Part shown: piece after piece, positions 7,644-14,508 of the stretch | Position numbering within the stretch: the stretch's first letter is position 1 | Layout of the letters: every line of letters begins with the position of its first letter | DNA from: Clostridiales bacterium | GTDB taxonomy: Bacteria; Bacillota; Clostridia; Oscillospirales; Oscillospiraceae | Length of the DNA: 33,359 nucleotides | Assembly: GCA_021205205.1 (NCBI GenBank) | Contig: JAJPXY010000042.1 | Span: 1-33,359 of the forward strand | Direction: 5' to 3' | Program-made: the position numbers and the translations under genes | Notes under the pieces: generated by a model | Database searches by the model: none | Told to the model about the DNA's origin: nothing | Seen by the model: the letters and a program-made list of their open reading frames with translations, nothing else

Positions 7644-8414
7644 ATGGATACATCTCTTGATTTCAGTTTAGCGAACGGATATAAGAGTAAAGCGCAGATT
7701 GCACGGGTCTTAACTGAGACTTGGACAGCGGAACATATGTACTGTCCTGTGTGTGGGTGGCCTTCCATCATCAAATTCCCTAACAATCGAGCAGTTGCAG
7801 ATTTTTACTGCCCAAATTGTAAAAACCAATTTGAGCAAAAAAGCAAGAACGGGCCATTTGGAGCCAAAATCGCAGACGGTGCTTATACCACCTTCATTCA
7901 AAGAATCAGCAGCAATGACAACCCTGACTTTCTATTGATGAGTTACTCTCTGGAGAAAATGACGGTTGAAAGCATGGTTTTTGTACCCAAATTTTTCTTT
8001 GTTCCAGAACTGTTAGAAAAAAGAAAACCCCTGTCGGAAATCGCACGTCGGGCTGGTTGGGTCGGATGTAATATTCTGTTTGAAAAAATACCATCTCAGG
8101 GGAGGATTCCAATTGTTGAAAATCAAACCCCACTCAATAAGGATGATGTCCTGCACCGAGTCAGCCAGGCCCAAAAATTCAGAACAAATGATATTTCAAC
8201 ACGAGGATGGTTATTGGATACACTGAATTGTATTAACTCTATCGAATCCAATGTCTTTACGTTGGAAATGGTTTACCAATTTGAAGGGGACTTGGCGATA
8301 AAACACCCCAGCAACCATAATATACGTGCAAAACTCAGGCAGCAACTCCAGCAGCTTCGTGACCGCGGAGTAATTGCTTTTTTAGGAAACGGGCGTTATC
8401 GCAAGAACCTCTAA
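7644..8414 (+). CDS. DpnI-like methyl-directed (Gm6ATC) type II restriction endonuclease
   Basis: A 256-residue protein closely resembling R.DpnI (254 aa) along its whole length. The catalytic PD-(D/E)xK residues fall at DpnI numbering: Asp53 in RAVADFYC, and Glu64-Gln65-Lys66 in QFEQKSK. Zinc-ligand cysteines are 34 and 37 (YCPVC) and 56 and 59 (YCPNC). The block RRAGWVGCNI and the C-terminal winged helix (about 185-256, ending NGRYRKNL) also match. DpnI cuts GATC only when the adenine is methylated, destroying Dam-methylated incoming DNA; the host must lack Dam-type methylation. The likely start is ATG 7644 (MDTSLDF) with GAGG eight bases upstream; the track start at 7602 lies inside fumarase. 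The gene is clearly more AT-rich than its neighbours, indicating transfer. It occupies the position expected for the fumarase beta gene. Confidence 0.93.
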   Translation: MDTSLDFSLANGYKSKAQIARVLTETWTAEHMYCPVCGWPSIIKFPNNRAVADFYCPNCKNQFEQKSKNGPFGAKIADGAYTTFIQRISSNDNPDFLLMSYSLEKMTVESMVFVPKFFFVPELLEKRKPLSEIARRAGWVGCNILFEKIPSQGRIPIVENQTPLNKDDVLHRVSQAQKFRTNDISTRGWLLDTLNCINSIESNVFTLEMVYQFEGDLAIKHPSNHNIRAKLRQQLQQLRDRGVIAFLGNGRYRKNL

Positions 8415-8422
8415 AATTATAA

Positions 8423-8626
8423 TGCAGATGTATTTTATCTCACCGTATTTTTAACAAGGTGCTGCGGTTCTACTTTCGCTGCGGTGTTATGCCGTCAAAG
8501 AATGAGGTCGTTGCTATTATGAATGAATTTAGTGTATATCGGGTGCAGAGTGACGTAACGTTTGAACGACGTGCTTCGACAATCAAAGGCTGGATAAACT
8601 GGATTGTTTCGCTTATCAACGAGTAG
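8423..8626 (+). pseudogene. Remnant ORF, possibly the C-terminal tail of a winged-helix restriction or defence protein
   Basis: This frame is open from after a TAA at 8420-8422 to a TAG at 8624-8626 and is AT-rich like the DpnI gene. Its only ATG (8489) would give 45 residues ending in FERRASTIKGWINWIV. That pattern resembles the closing segment of DNA-binding domains found in some restriction endonuclease-associated proteins, recognised from memory only. There is no ribosome binding site and no complete domain. It is best read as debris of a second gene that came in with DpnI. Confidence 0.35.
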
Positions 8627-8670
8627 CAACAAGAAAAACAGCTTATAACAATATTGAGAAAACGCAAACT

Positions 8671-8716
8671 CCCCATCCGAACACGGGCTCCCACCTGCGT
8701 CCGGACGGGGATTTTT
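8671..8716. terminator. Bidirectional terminator between the DpnI locus and the lexA cassette
   Basis: A stem formed by CCCCATCC and GGACGGGG around a long loop, followed on the plus strand by ATTTTTC. The single imperfect pair is A-C on the plus strand and a G-U wobble on the minus strand. It lies between converging transcription units. Confidence 0.6.
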
Positions 8717-8726
8717 CACATTCTTT

Positions 8727-9005
8727 TTACATCATCAGCACCGCAAAGAACCCAACGATCCACACCGCCGCCATCAGCGGGATACCGATGGTAAACTTCT
8801 TCTTGCGGGTCTTATGCCGCCAGGTGTACATACTCAGCAGCGACCCCAGCCAGCCCCCCAGCAGGGACACCGTCAGCAGCACCGACTCCGGCACCCGCCG
8901 CCGGTGGTGGATGGCCAGCGTTTTGTCCAGCCAGAACAGCCCCCAGGCCAGGATGTTCACCAGCGTCATATAGGCGCTGCCGTACTGCCACACCAGCTCT
9001 CTCAT
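8727..9005 (-). CDS. DUF1294 family small membrane protein
   Basis: A 92-residue protein with hydrophobic segments near residues 5-23, 38-56 and 72-90, and a basic loop (WRHKTRKKKF) in between, matching the DUF1294 family pattern. Its biochemical role is unknown. The ATG at 9005 overlaps the ArsC-like stop codon in the pattern ATGA, which fixes this start over the track's earlier one. It is the last gene of the lexA cassette, so it is probably translated by coupling and may be SOS-influenced. Confidence 0.83.
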   Translation of the reverse strand: MRELVWQYGSAYMTLVNILAWGLFWLDKTLAIHHRRRVPESVLLTVSLLGGWLGSLLSMYTWRHKTRKKKFTIGIPLMAAVWIVGFFAVLMM

Positions 9006-9346
9006 TTCTCCGCCGCCTCCCACTGCTTCCAGACCTCCGGCTGATAGCCTACCGTGGCCTGTCGGCCGTTGCGGACGATGGGGGTCTTGAGCAGCCGAGG
9101 CTCCTCCAGCAGGTGGGCCAGCTTCTGCTCGTCGTAGGCCAGATAGGCCAGCCCCGCCGCGCCGGGCTGCTTGGGGTCAATGACCGCGTCCATGCCCACC
9201 GCCCGGATGACGCTGGTCAGTTCCCCCTTACTCATGCCGTATTTGAGAATGTCCACGTTCTGCACCTTGATGCGGCGCTCCTTGAAGTAGCGCTGGGCCT
9301 TTTTGGTGTCGAAGCATTTGGACTTGCCGAAGATTTGAATGTTCAT
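9002..9346 (-). CDS. ArsC/Spx-family thioredoxin-fold protein
   Basis: A 114-residue ArsC-like protein: FGKSKCFDTKKAQRYFKE at the N-terminus with a single cysteine (Cys11) rather than CxxC, then PRLLKTPIVRNG, the family's cis-Pro region. Relatives include glutaredoxin-type arsenate reductases, YffB and Spx. With no arsenic genes nearby, a general thiol or redox role is as likely as arsenate reduction. The start at 9346 is set by AGGA seven bases upstream and by a 4-bp ATGA overlap with the alkyltransferase stop. The longer track ORF runs back into the upstream gene. Confidence 0.85.
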   Translation of the reverse strand: MNIQIFGKSKCFDTKKAQRYFKERRIKVQNVDILKYGMSKGELTSVIRAVGMDAVIDPKQPGAAGLAYLAYDEQKLAHLLEEPRLLKTPIVRNGRQATVGYQPEVWKQWEAAEK

Positions 9347-9825
9347 GGTGTTTCCTCGCTTGTCTGTTCCAGCCAGAGCAAATATTCCTTGGCGGCGATG
9401 CCACCGGCGGCGCTGAACCCGGTCAGGGCGCCGTTCTTCCCCACCACCCGGTGGCAAGGGACCAGCAACAGGATCTTGTTCCACTTGCAGGCAGACCCCA
9501 CTGCCTGGCTGGCTCTGGGGTTATTCAGGGCGGTGGCGATTTCGCCGTAGGTGCGGGTCTCCCCGTAGGGGATCTGCCGCAGCTGTTCCCAGACCTGCCG
9601 CTGGAAGGGCGTCCCCTCCAGACACACCGGCAGGTCAAAGACCCGCCGCGTCCCGCAAAAGTATTCCTCCAGTTCCTCTTCCAGCCGGTCCAGCAGGGCC
9701 TCCTCCTCCGGGGTTGGCGGATGCCTTGATGGCGGCATTGCGCCGGAAATCAGCCAAACCACCGCTCCCTTGTCTGCCGCAGCGGTCAGGAGGCCGATGG
9801 GGGTCATGATCGCCCGGCAGGTCAA
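9343..9825 (-). CDS. ogt: Methylated-DNA-[protein]-cysteine S-methyltransferase (Ogt/MGMT)
   Basis: A 160-residue suicide alkyltransferase that moves O6-alkyl groups from guanine to its own cysteine. The active-site motif is VPCHRVVG; upstream lie the helix-turn-helix region IPYGETRTYGEIA and ASQAVGSACKWN (usually ...NPI). The best start is TTG at 9825: it has GGAGGT just upstream, overlaps the lexA stop as TTGA, and supplies the expected N-terminal strand running into MTPIGLLTAA. The ATG at 9807 has no ribosome site. Placement directly after lexA makes DNA-damage induction likely. The motif NKILLLVPCHRV lacks the usual Pro after Asn, a small divergence. Confidence 0.9.
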   Translation of the reverse strand: MTCRAIMTPIGLLTAAADKGAVVWLISGAMPPSRHPPTPEEEALLDRLEEELEEYFCGTRRVFDLPVCLEGTPFQRQVWEQLRQIPYGETRTYGEIATALNNPRASQAVGSACKWNKILLLVPCHRVVGKNGALTGFSAAGGIAAKEYLLWLEQTSEETP

Positions 9826-10433
9826 CTGTACCTCCGAATGACGGCCACCACCTTGCCCAGTAGCTGGCAGTCGCTGCCGTCGATGGGGTCGTAGTTGTCG
9901 TTCTCCGGCAGCAGCCAAATCTTCCCGTTCCGCTTGCTCAGCCGTTTGCAGGTGGCCTCCTCCCCCAGCAGGGCCACCACGATCTCGCCGTTTTGGGCCA
10001 CGGGCTGGCGGTGGACCACCACGTAGTCGTCGGGGAGAATGCCCGCGTCGATCATGGAGTCCCCCCGGATGCGCAGAGCGAAATGCTCCCCGGACTGGCC
10101 CCCGGTGTCAAAGACCAGATAGTCCTCCACGCACTCCTGGGCCAAAATCGGCGCGCCCGCCGCCACGCTGCCCAGCACGGGGACTTGATTTGGACGGGGG
10201 GACGATTCCTCCGGGATGGCGCTGTGTACGGCGGTGATGGCGCGGGTCTTGCCGCTGTCCCGGTTGATGGCCCCGGCCTCCTCCAGCGCTTTCAGGTGGA
10301 AGTGGACGGTGGAGGGGCTTTTCAGCCCAACAGCGGCGGCAATTTCCCGCACAGAGGGGGGATAGCCGTTCTCGGCGGTGAATTTCAGCAGGTAGTCGTA
10401 AATCACCTGCTGCTTTGGGGTCAGTTCCTTCAT
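9822..10433 (-). CDS. lexA: LexA, SOS-response repressor and autoprotease
   Basis: A 203-residue LexA. The N-terminal winged helix contains YPPSVREIAAAVGLKSPSTV (about 24-43). The self-cleavage site is SVAAGAPI (Ala92-Gly93), the catalytic Ser126 lies in GDSMIDAG, and the Lys163 partner lies in ATCKRL. It represses DNA-damage genes until RecA filaments trigger self-cleavage. The ATG at 10433 has GGAGGGATAAAT upstream; the track's longer start is unsupported. Its promoter carries a LexA box overlapping the -35, so it is probably autoregulated. It heads a four-gene unit with ogt, the ArsC-like gene and DUF1294, all overlapping by 4 bp. Confidence 0.96.
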   Translation of the reverse strand: MKELTPKQQVIYDYLLKFTAENGYPPSVREIAAAVGLKSPSTVHFHLKALEEAGAINRDSGKTRAITAVHSAIPEESSPRPNQVPVLGSVAAGAPILAQECVEDYLVFDTGGQSGEHFALRIRGDSMIDAGILPDDYVVVHRQPVAQNGEIVVALLGEEATCKRLSKRNGKIWLLPENDNYDPIDGSDCQLLGKVVAVIRRYS

Positions 10434-10597
10434 ATTTATCCCTCCATAGCCCGCAGAGTGGGCGGGCCAGGTTTGTTTGCTCTTGGTATCTCTTTTATTC
10501 GGCTCAGCGCTTTTGGTTTGCAGCACTGGGCTAACGGCTAATAGCTAACACCTCATCAATGTAACCAATACAATGGGATACCCAATTATCTAATTCC

Positions 10598-10637
10598 AGT
10601 GTACCACACCCTCAACAAAAATGCAAACATTTGTTCC
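10598..10637 (-). promoter_or_regulatory. lexA promoter with overlapping LexA (Cheo-type) box
   Basis: Minus strand: -35 TTGCAT (10621-10626), 17-nt spacer, extended -10 TGGTACACT with hexamer TACACT at 10598-10603. The word GAACAAATGTTT (10625-10636) matches the Firmicutes LexA box GAAC-N4-GTTC at seven of eight positions and covers the -35, the usual layout for autorepression. Confidence 0.75.
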
Positions 10638-10674
10638 AATTTTTTAGAGGGGCGAAAAATTCCCAAAGGAACCG

Positions 10675-10703
10675 TTGCGGGCTTTGGCCCGGCGTGATAT
10701 AAT
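10675..10703 (+). promoter_or_regulatory. Predicted sigma-A promoter of asnA
   Basis: -35 TTGCGG, 17-nt spacer, extended -10 with TG one base before TATAAT (10698-10703). It diverges from the lexA promoter about 40 bp away, and the LexA box lies upstream of it. Confidence 0.75.
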
Positions 10704-10762
10704 AAAAGCCGGTTTTGCCACGCGACCCGTCCAAACCAAGAAAGCGAGGTAGTTTCACATCC

Positions 10763-11776
10763 ATGAACTCTGTTACCATTCCCGAGGGCTACGCCCCCGT
10801 ATTGACCTCTTACGAGACCCAGCAGGCCATCTCCATGACCAAGCGCATCTTTGCCGACAGCCTCTGCGGCGCGCTGAACCTGCGCCGGGTCTCCGCCCCC
10901 CTGTTCCTGGAGGCGTCCACCGGCCTGAACGACGACCTGAACGGCGTGGAGCGCAAGGTCAGCTTCTCCATCAAGGCCACCGGCACCGAGGCCCAGGTGG
11001 TCCAATCCCTGGCCAAGTGGAAGCGCCAGGCCCTGAGCAACTACTGCTTTATGCCTGGCACCGGCCTCTACACCGACATGAACGCCATCCGCCGGGACGA
11101 GGACCTGGACAACCTGCACTCCATCTACGTGGACCAGTGGGACTGGGAGAAGGTCATCACCAACGCCGACCGGACCGTCACCTATTTGCAGGACACGGTG
11201 CGGAAAATCGTGGGCTGCGTCTGCTATACGGAGAAAATCATCCGCAATATGTTCCCCGCCCTGAATACCCACCCGGTCACCGAGCCGGAGATTACCTTCA
11301 TCACCACCCAGGAGCTGGAGGACCTGTATCCCGACCTGACCCCCAAGCAGCGGGAGAACGCCTTTGTGGAAAAGCACCCCACCACCTTCCTGATGCAGAT
11401 CGGCGGCAAGCTGAACAGCGGCATCAAGCACGACGGTCGCGCCCCCGACTACGACGACTGGACGCTGAACGGCGACCTGCTGTTCTGGAACTACACTCTG
11501 CACCAGGCTTACGAGTTGTCCTCCATGGGCATCCGGGTGGACGCCGAGGCCATGGACCGCCAGCTGACCGAGGCGGGCTGCGATGACCGGCGGGCGCTGC
11601 CCTTCCACCAGGGCGTACTCAGCGGGGAGCTGCCCCTCTCCATCGGCGGCGGCATCGGCCAGAGCCGCCTGTGTATGCTGCTGATGGGCAGCGCCCACAT
11701 CGGCGAGGTGCAGGTGACGGTCTGGGACGACGAGACCCGGAGGGCCTGCGAGGAGGCAGGCATCCCGCTGCTGTAA
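10763..11776 (+). CDS. asnA: Aspartate-ammonia ligase (ammonia-dependent asparagine synthetase A)
   Basis: A 337-residue class II aminoacyl-tRNA-synthetase-like enzyme that makes asparagine from aspartate, ammonia and ATP via an aspartyl-adenylate. Family blocks are visible: VSAPLFLEASTGLNDDLNG, VERKVSFSIKA, KWKRQALSNY, the central YVDQWDWEK and the C-terminal SIGGGIGQSRLCMLL (motif 3-like ATP site). The length fits AsnA. The start at 10763 (MNSVTIPEG) lies just downstream of the predicted promoter; GAGGT is present but rather far (12 nt). The track start 16 codons earlier would lie only about 12 bases after the -10. The gene is monocistronic with its own terminator. Confidence 0.95.
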   Translation: MNSVTIPEGYAPVLTSYETQQAISMTKRIFADSLCGALNLRRVSAPLFLEASTGLNDDLNGVERKVSFSIKATGTEAQVVQSLAKWKRQALSNYCFMPGTGLYTDMNAIRRDEDLDNLHSIYVDQWDWEKVITNADRTVTYLQDTVRKIVGCVCYTEKIIRNMFPALNTHPVTEPEITFITTQELEDLYPDLTPKQRENAFVEKHPTTFLMQIGGKLNSGIKHDGRAPDYDDWTLNGDLLFWNYTLHQAYELSSMGIRVDAEAMDRQLTEAGCDDRRALPFHQGVLSGELPLSIGGGIGQSRLCMLLMGSAHIGEVQVTVWDDETRRACEEAGIPLL

Positions 11777-11809
11777 CAGCGCATATCATATCGTTTTCAT
11801 ACAACGCGA

Positions 11810-11856
11810 AACAACGGCGTTTCGTGGCGGTTTGTCACGGAATGCCGTTGTTTTAT
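11810..11856 (+). terminator. asnA intrinsic terminator
   Basis: A perfect 9-bp stem AACAACGGC/GCCGTTGTT, with an inner partial pairing (TTCGTG/CACGGAA), followed by TTATAT. Confidence 0.8.
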
Positions 11857-11974
11857 ATCATTTAGGGTCAAATATGGGCAAAGCCGAAACAGGCACCGGA
11901 GTGGGTTCCGGCGCCTTTTCCATTGGATTTTTGGGCAATCCCTTTGAACCCGCCATATTGATGATTCCAGTGGG

Positions 11975-12011
11975 AAACCCCTCCACCATGCTTCGCATGG
12001 TGGAGGGGTTT
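11975..12011. terminator. Long perfect hairpin between asnA and parE
   Basis: A 17-bp perfect stem (AAACCCCTCCACCATGC and its complement) with a TTC triloop, 29 bp beyond the parE stop. It is probably the parE terminator, although the following T tract is short. A weaker GC hairpin lies at about 11892-11915. Confidence 0.65.
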
Positions 12012-12039
12012 CGCGTCGAAACGAAGGGAAAGGATTTCC

Positions 12040-14025
12040 TCACGAAATATCCGCCAAATCCAGATACTTATACCCATTCTCCGAGATGTGGTCCTTCCGG
12101 CCCTGGAGGTTGTCCCCCAGCAGCAGGTCGAACACCGTGGCCGTCCGCTCCACGTCCTCCGGCATGACCTTAATGAGCCGCCGGGTGGCGGGGTTCATGG
12201 TGGTCAGCCACATCATGTCCGGCTCGTTCTCGCCCAGGCCCTTGGAGCGCTGGATGGAACACTTTTTTCCGCTCAGCTCCCCGGCCAGCAGGTCGGACTT
12301 CTCCTTGTCGGAGTAGGCGAACCAGGTCTTGTCCTTCCAGGTGATTTCATACAGGGGGGACTCCGCGATATAGACGTAGCCCTCGGTGATGAGCTTGGGG
12401 GTCAGTCGGTAGAGCATGGTCAAAATCAGCGTGCGGATTTGGTAGCCGTCCACGTCGGCGTCGGTGCAGATGATGATTTTGCTCCAGCGCAGGTTGGCGA
12501 TATCGAAGTCCGCCATATCCTTGGCCTTCTTCACTCCCACCAGGTCCACACCGCAGCCCATGACCTTCACCAGGTCGGTGATAATTTCGCTCTTGAAAAT
12601 GCGGTTGTAGTCGGCTTTCAGGCAGTTCAAAATCTTGCCCCGGACGGGCATAATGCCCTGAAACTCTGCGTCCCGACTGAGCTTGCACGCGCCCAGCGCG
12701 GAGTCGCCCTCCACGATATACAGTTCCCGGCGGCTCAGGTCCTTGGTGCGGCAGTCCACGAACTTCTGCACCCGGTTGGCCAAATCCACGTTGCCGGAGA
12801 GCTTCTTTTTCAGGTTCAGCCGGGCCTTTTCCGCCGTCTCACGGCTGCGCTTGTTCACCAATACCTGCCCGGCGATTTTTTCCGCCTCGATGGGGTTCTC
12901 GATGAAATAGACCTCCAGCTGGCTGCGCAGGAAGTCCTGCATGGCCTCCTGAATGAAGCGGTTGTTGATGGCCTTTTTGGTCTGGTTCTCGTAGCTGGTC
13001 TGGGTGGAGAAGTTGTTGGAGACGAGGATGAGGCAGTCCTGAATGTCGTTCCAGGTGATTTTGCTCTCGTTTTTGTTGTATTTGTTCTGCTTTTTCAGAT
13101 AGGCGTCGATGCCCGCCACAAAGGCCAGCCGCATGGCTTTCTCCGGGCTGCCCCCGTGCTCCAGCCAGCTGGAGTTGTGGTAGTGCTCGATGCGGGTCTC
13201 CGTGTTGGAGAAGCAGAAGGCCACCGACAGCTTGACCTTGTAGTCCTCCCGGTCGGCCCGGTCCCGGCCTACCCGCTCGGTCTGGTAAAAGACCGGGGCG
13301 GTCGGGGGGTTCTCCCCTGCCAGTTCCGTCACGTAGTCCAGGATGCCGTTCTGGTAGCAGAACTCCGTCACCTCGAACTTGTTCCCCACCTGGTTGCGGA
13401 ACCGGAACGTGACCCCGGCGTTGACCACCGCCTGCCGCTTCATCACGTCCAGGTAGTAGTCCACGGGGATGTCGATTTCGGTAAAGACCTCCAGGTCGGG
13501 CTTCCAGCGGAATTTGGAGCCGGATTTGTGCTTCATGGGCTTTTTGTGCAGGCCGCCCACGTTCTCCCCCTTCTCGAAGTGGAGGGTGTACTGGTAGCCG
13601 TCCCGGTAGATGGTGGCGTCGAAGTATTCGGAGGCGTACTGGGTAGCGCAGCTGCCCAGGCCGTTGAGACCCAGGGCGTATTCGTAGTTTTCCGCCCCGG
13701 CGGTGTACTTGCCGCCGGCGTAAAGCTCGCAGAACACCAGCTCCCAGTTGTACCGGCCCTCGGCCTTGTTCCAGTCCACCGGGCAGCCCCGGCCAAAGTC
13801 CTCCACCTCCACCGACTGGTCGGCGTAGCGGGTGACGATGATGACGTTGCCGTGGCCCTCCTTGGCCTCGTCGATGGCGTTGGAGAGGATCTCAAACACG
13901 GCGTGTTCGCAGCCCTCCAGCGAATCGGAGCCGAAGATGACTCCGGGGCGCTTGCGGACCCGGTCCGCCCCCTTCAGGGAGGCGATGGATTCGTTGTCAT
14001 AGGTTCTGGCCGTTTTTCTTGCCAT
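12040..14025 (-). CDS. Type IIA DNA topoisomerase B subunit (ParE/GyrB-like), no A subunit adjacent
   Basis: A 661-residue GHKL ATPase plus TOPRIM protein. The ATP site includes EILSNAIDEA (about 46-55), DFGRGCPVD and the QTK lysine loop (348-350). TOPRIM motifs are VEGDSALG (438-445) and DADVDG (522-527). A B subunit supplies ATPase and metal-binding parts of gyrase or topoisomerase IV; strand cutting needs an A subunit. In clostridia such accessory parE-like genes are usually followed by a gyrA-like partner, but here a hairpin and then convergent asnA follow. The start ATG 14025 (MARKTARTYD) fits the family N-terminus, though its ribosome site is weak. GTG at 14037 or 14049 (track) are alternatives. 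Confidence 0.87.
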   Translation of the reverse strand: MARKTARTYDNESIASLKGADRVRKRPGVIFGSDSLEGCEHAVFEILSNAIDEAKEGHGNVIIVTRYADQSVEVEDFGRGCPVDWNKAEGRYNWELVFCELYAGGKYTAGAENYEYALGLNGLGSCATQYASEYFDATIYRDGYQYTLHFEKGENVGGLHKKPMKHKSGSKFRWKPDLEVFTEIDIPVDYYLDVMKRQAVVNAGVTFRFRNQVGNKFEVTEFCYQNGILDYVTELAGENPPTAPVFYQTERVGRDRADREDYKVKLSVAFCFSNTETRIEHYHNSSWLEHGGSPEKAMRLAFVAGIDAYLKKQNKYNKNESKITWNDIQDCLILVSNNFSTQTSYENQTKKAINNRFIQEAMQDFLRSQLEVYFIENPIEAEKIAGQVLVNKRSRETAEKARLNLKKKLSGNVDLANRVQKFVDCRTKDLSRRELYIVEGDSALGACKLSRDAEFQGIMPVRGKILNCLKADYNRIFKSEIITDLVKVMGCGVDLVGVKKAKDMADFDIANLRWSKIIICTDADVDGYQIRTLILTMLYRLTPKLITEGYVYIAESPLYEITWKDKTWFAYSDKEKSDLLAGELSGKKCSIQRSKGLGENEPDMMWLTTMNPATRRLIKVMPEDVERTATVFDLLLGDNLQGRKDHISENGYKYLDLADIS

Positions 14026-14049
14026 AAGCTGCTTCACATATCCTTTCAC

Positions 14050-14406
14050 GGCGGCACAATGCCGCGCAGGTTTGCAAAAATAATGTTATCCCTTTGCATC
14101 TGCTTTTTGTTGCGCTGTTAGCGATTGGCTTATTTTATTGAACCGAACAAAAGGGACAGTCAAATCATTTTAACAGGGACAGCCAAATTATTTTAACGGT
14201 TTTAGCCTCCTCTGTCAAGGAAAGGGGCAAAACCGAAATAGTTGCGATACGAACAAATAGACAAAACCGATGGAAATAAATAAAAATTATATTAAATCCT
14301 AAAAATAGAACCAAAATGGCTAAAAATCATATTTTTCTAACGATTTTTTCGTGAAAAAGGGAAAATTTCCGGCAAAACAGACTTTGTTAAATGCTTCACA
14401 GACTGT
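14050..14406. other. AT-rich intergenic region upstream of parE and the flavin reductase gene
   Basis: No coding frame was recognised. It contains two tandem 23-bp units (14152-14197) and ends in the reductase promoter. It is notably A+T-rich compared with the flanking genes. No clear parE promoter was identified. Confidence 0.6.
14152..14197. repeat. Two tandem 23-bp units
   Basis: The unit AGGGACAG(T/C)CAAAT(C/T)ATTTTAAC occurs twice head to tail, differing at two positions. It could be a double protein-binding site or a remnant end of a REP-type/IS element. Confidence 0.7.
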
Positions 14407-14435
14407 TTGCATAAAATTTTTCTCAATAGTATAAT
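14407..14435 (+). promoter_or_regulatory. Predicted sigma-A promoter of the flavin reductase gene
   Basis: -35 TTGCAT, 17-nt AT-rich spacer, perfect -10 TATAAT. About 65 nt of leader follow before the ATG at 14509. Confidence 0.75.
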
Positions 14436-14508
14436 AACCTCATCTTTAGGCACAGTTTGCTTATTTTATTTATCATTCAATTTCATTGGTTTTGGAGGAA
14501 GGACCCCT

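Noticed and set aside
5981-7786. Minus-strand 601-aa ORF
   Set aside because: It is antisense to the PHP and fumarase genes, which have ribosome sites and clear family motifs. The translation is a low-complexity Gly/Val/His-rich shadow typical of GC-rich genes.
7644-8716. Prophage or integrative element carrying DpnI
   Set aside because: No integrase, att-like direct repeats or phage genes. The AT-rich segment is only about 1 kb.
10434-10762. T-box or other riboswitch before asnA
   Set aside because: The asnA promoter is only about 60 bp from the start codon, and no T-box TGG-ACC motif is present.
12088-14121. Plus-strand 677-aa ORF
   Set aside because: Antisense shadow of the parE-like gene, without ribosome site or recognisable domain.
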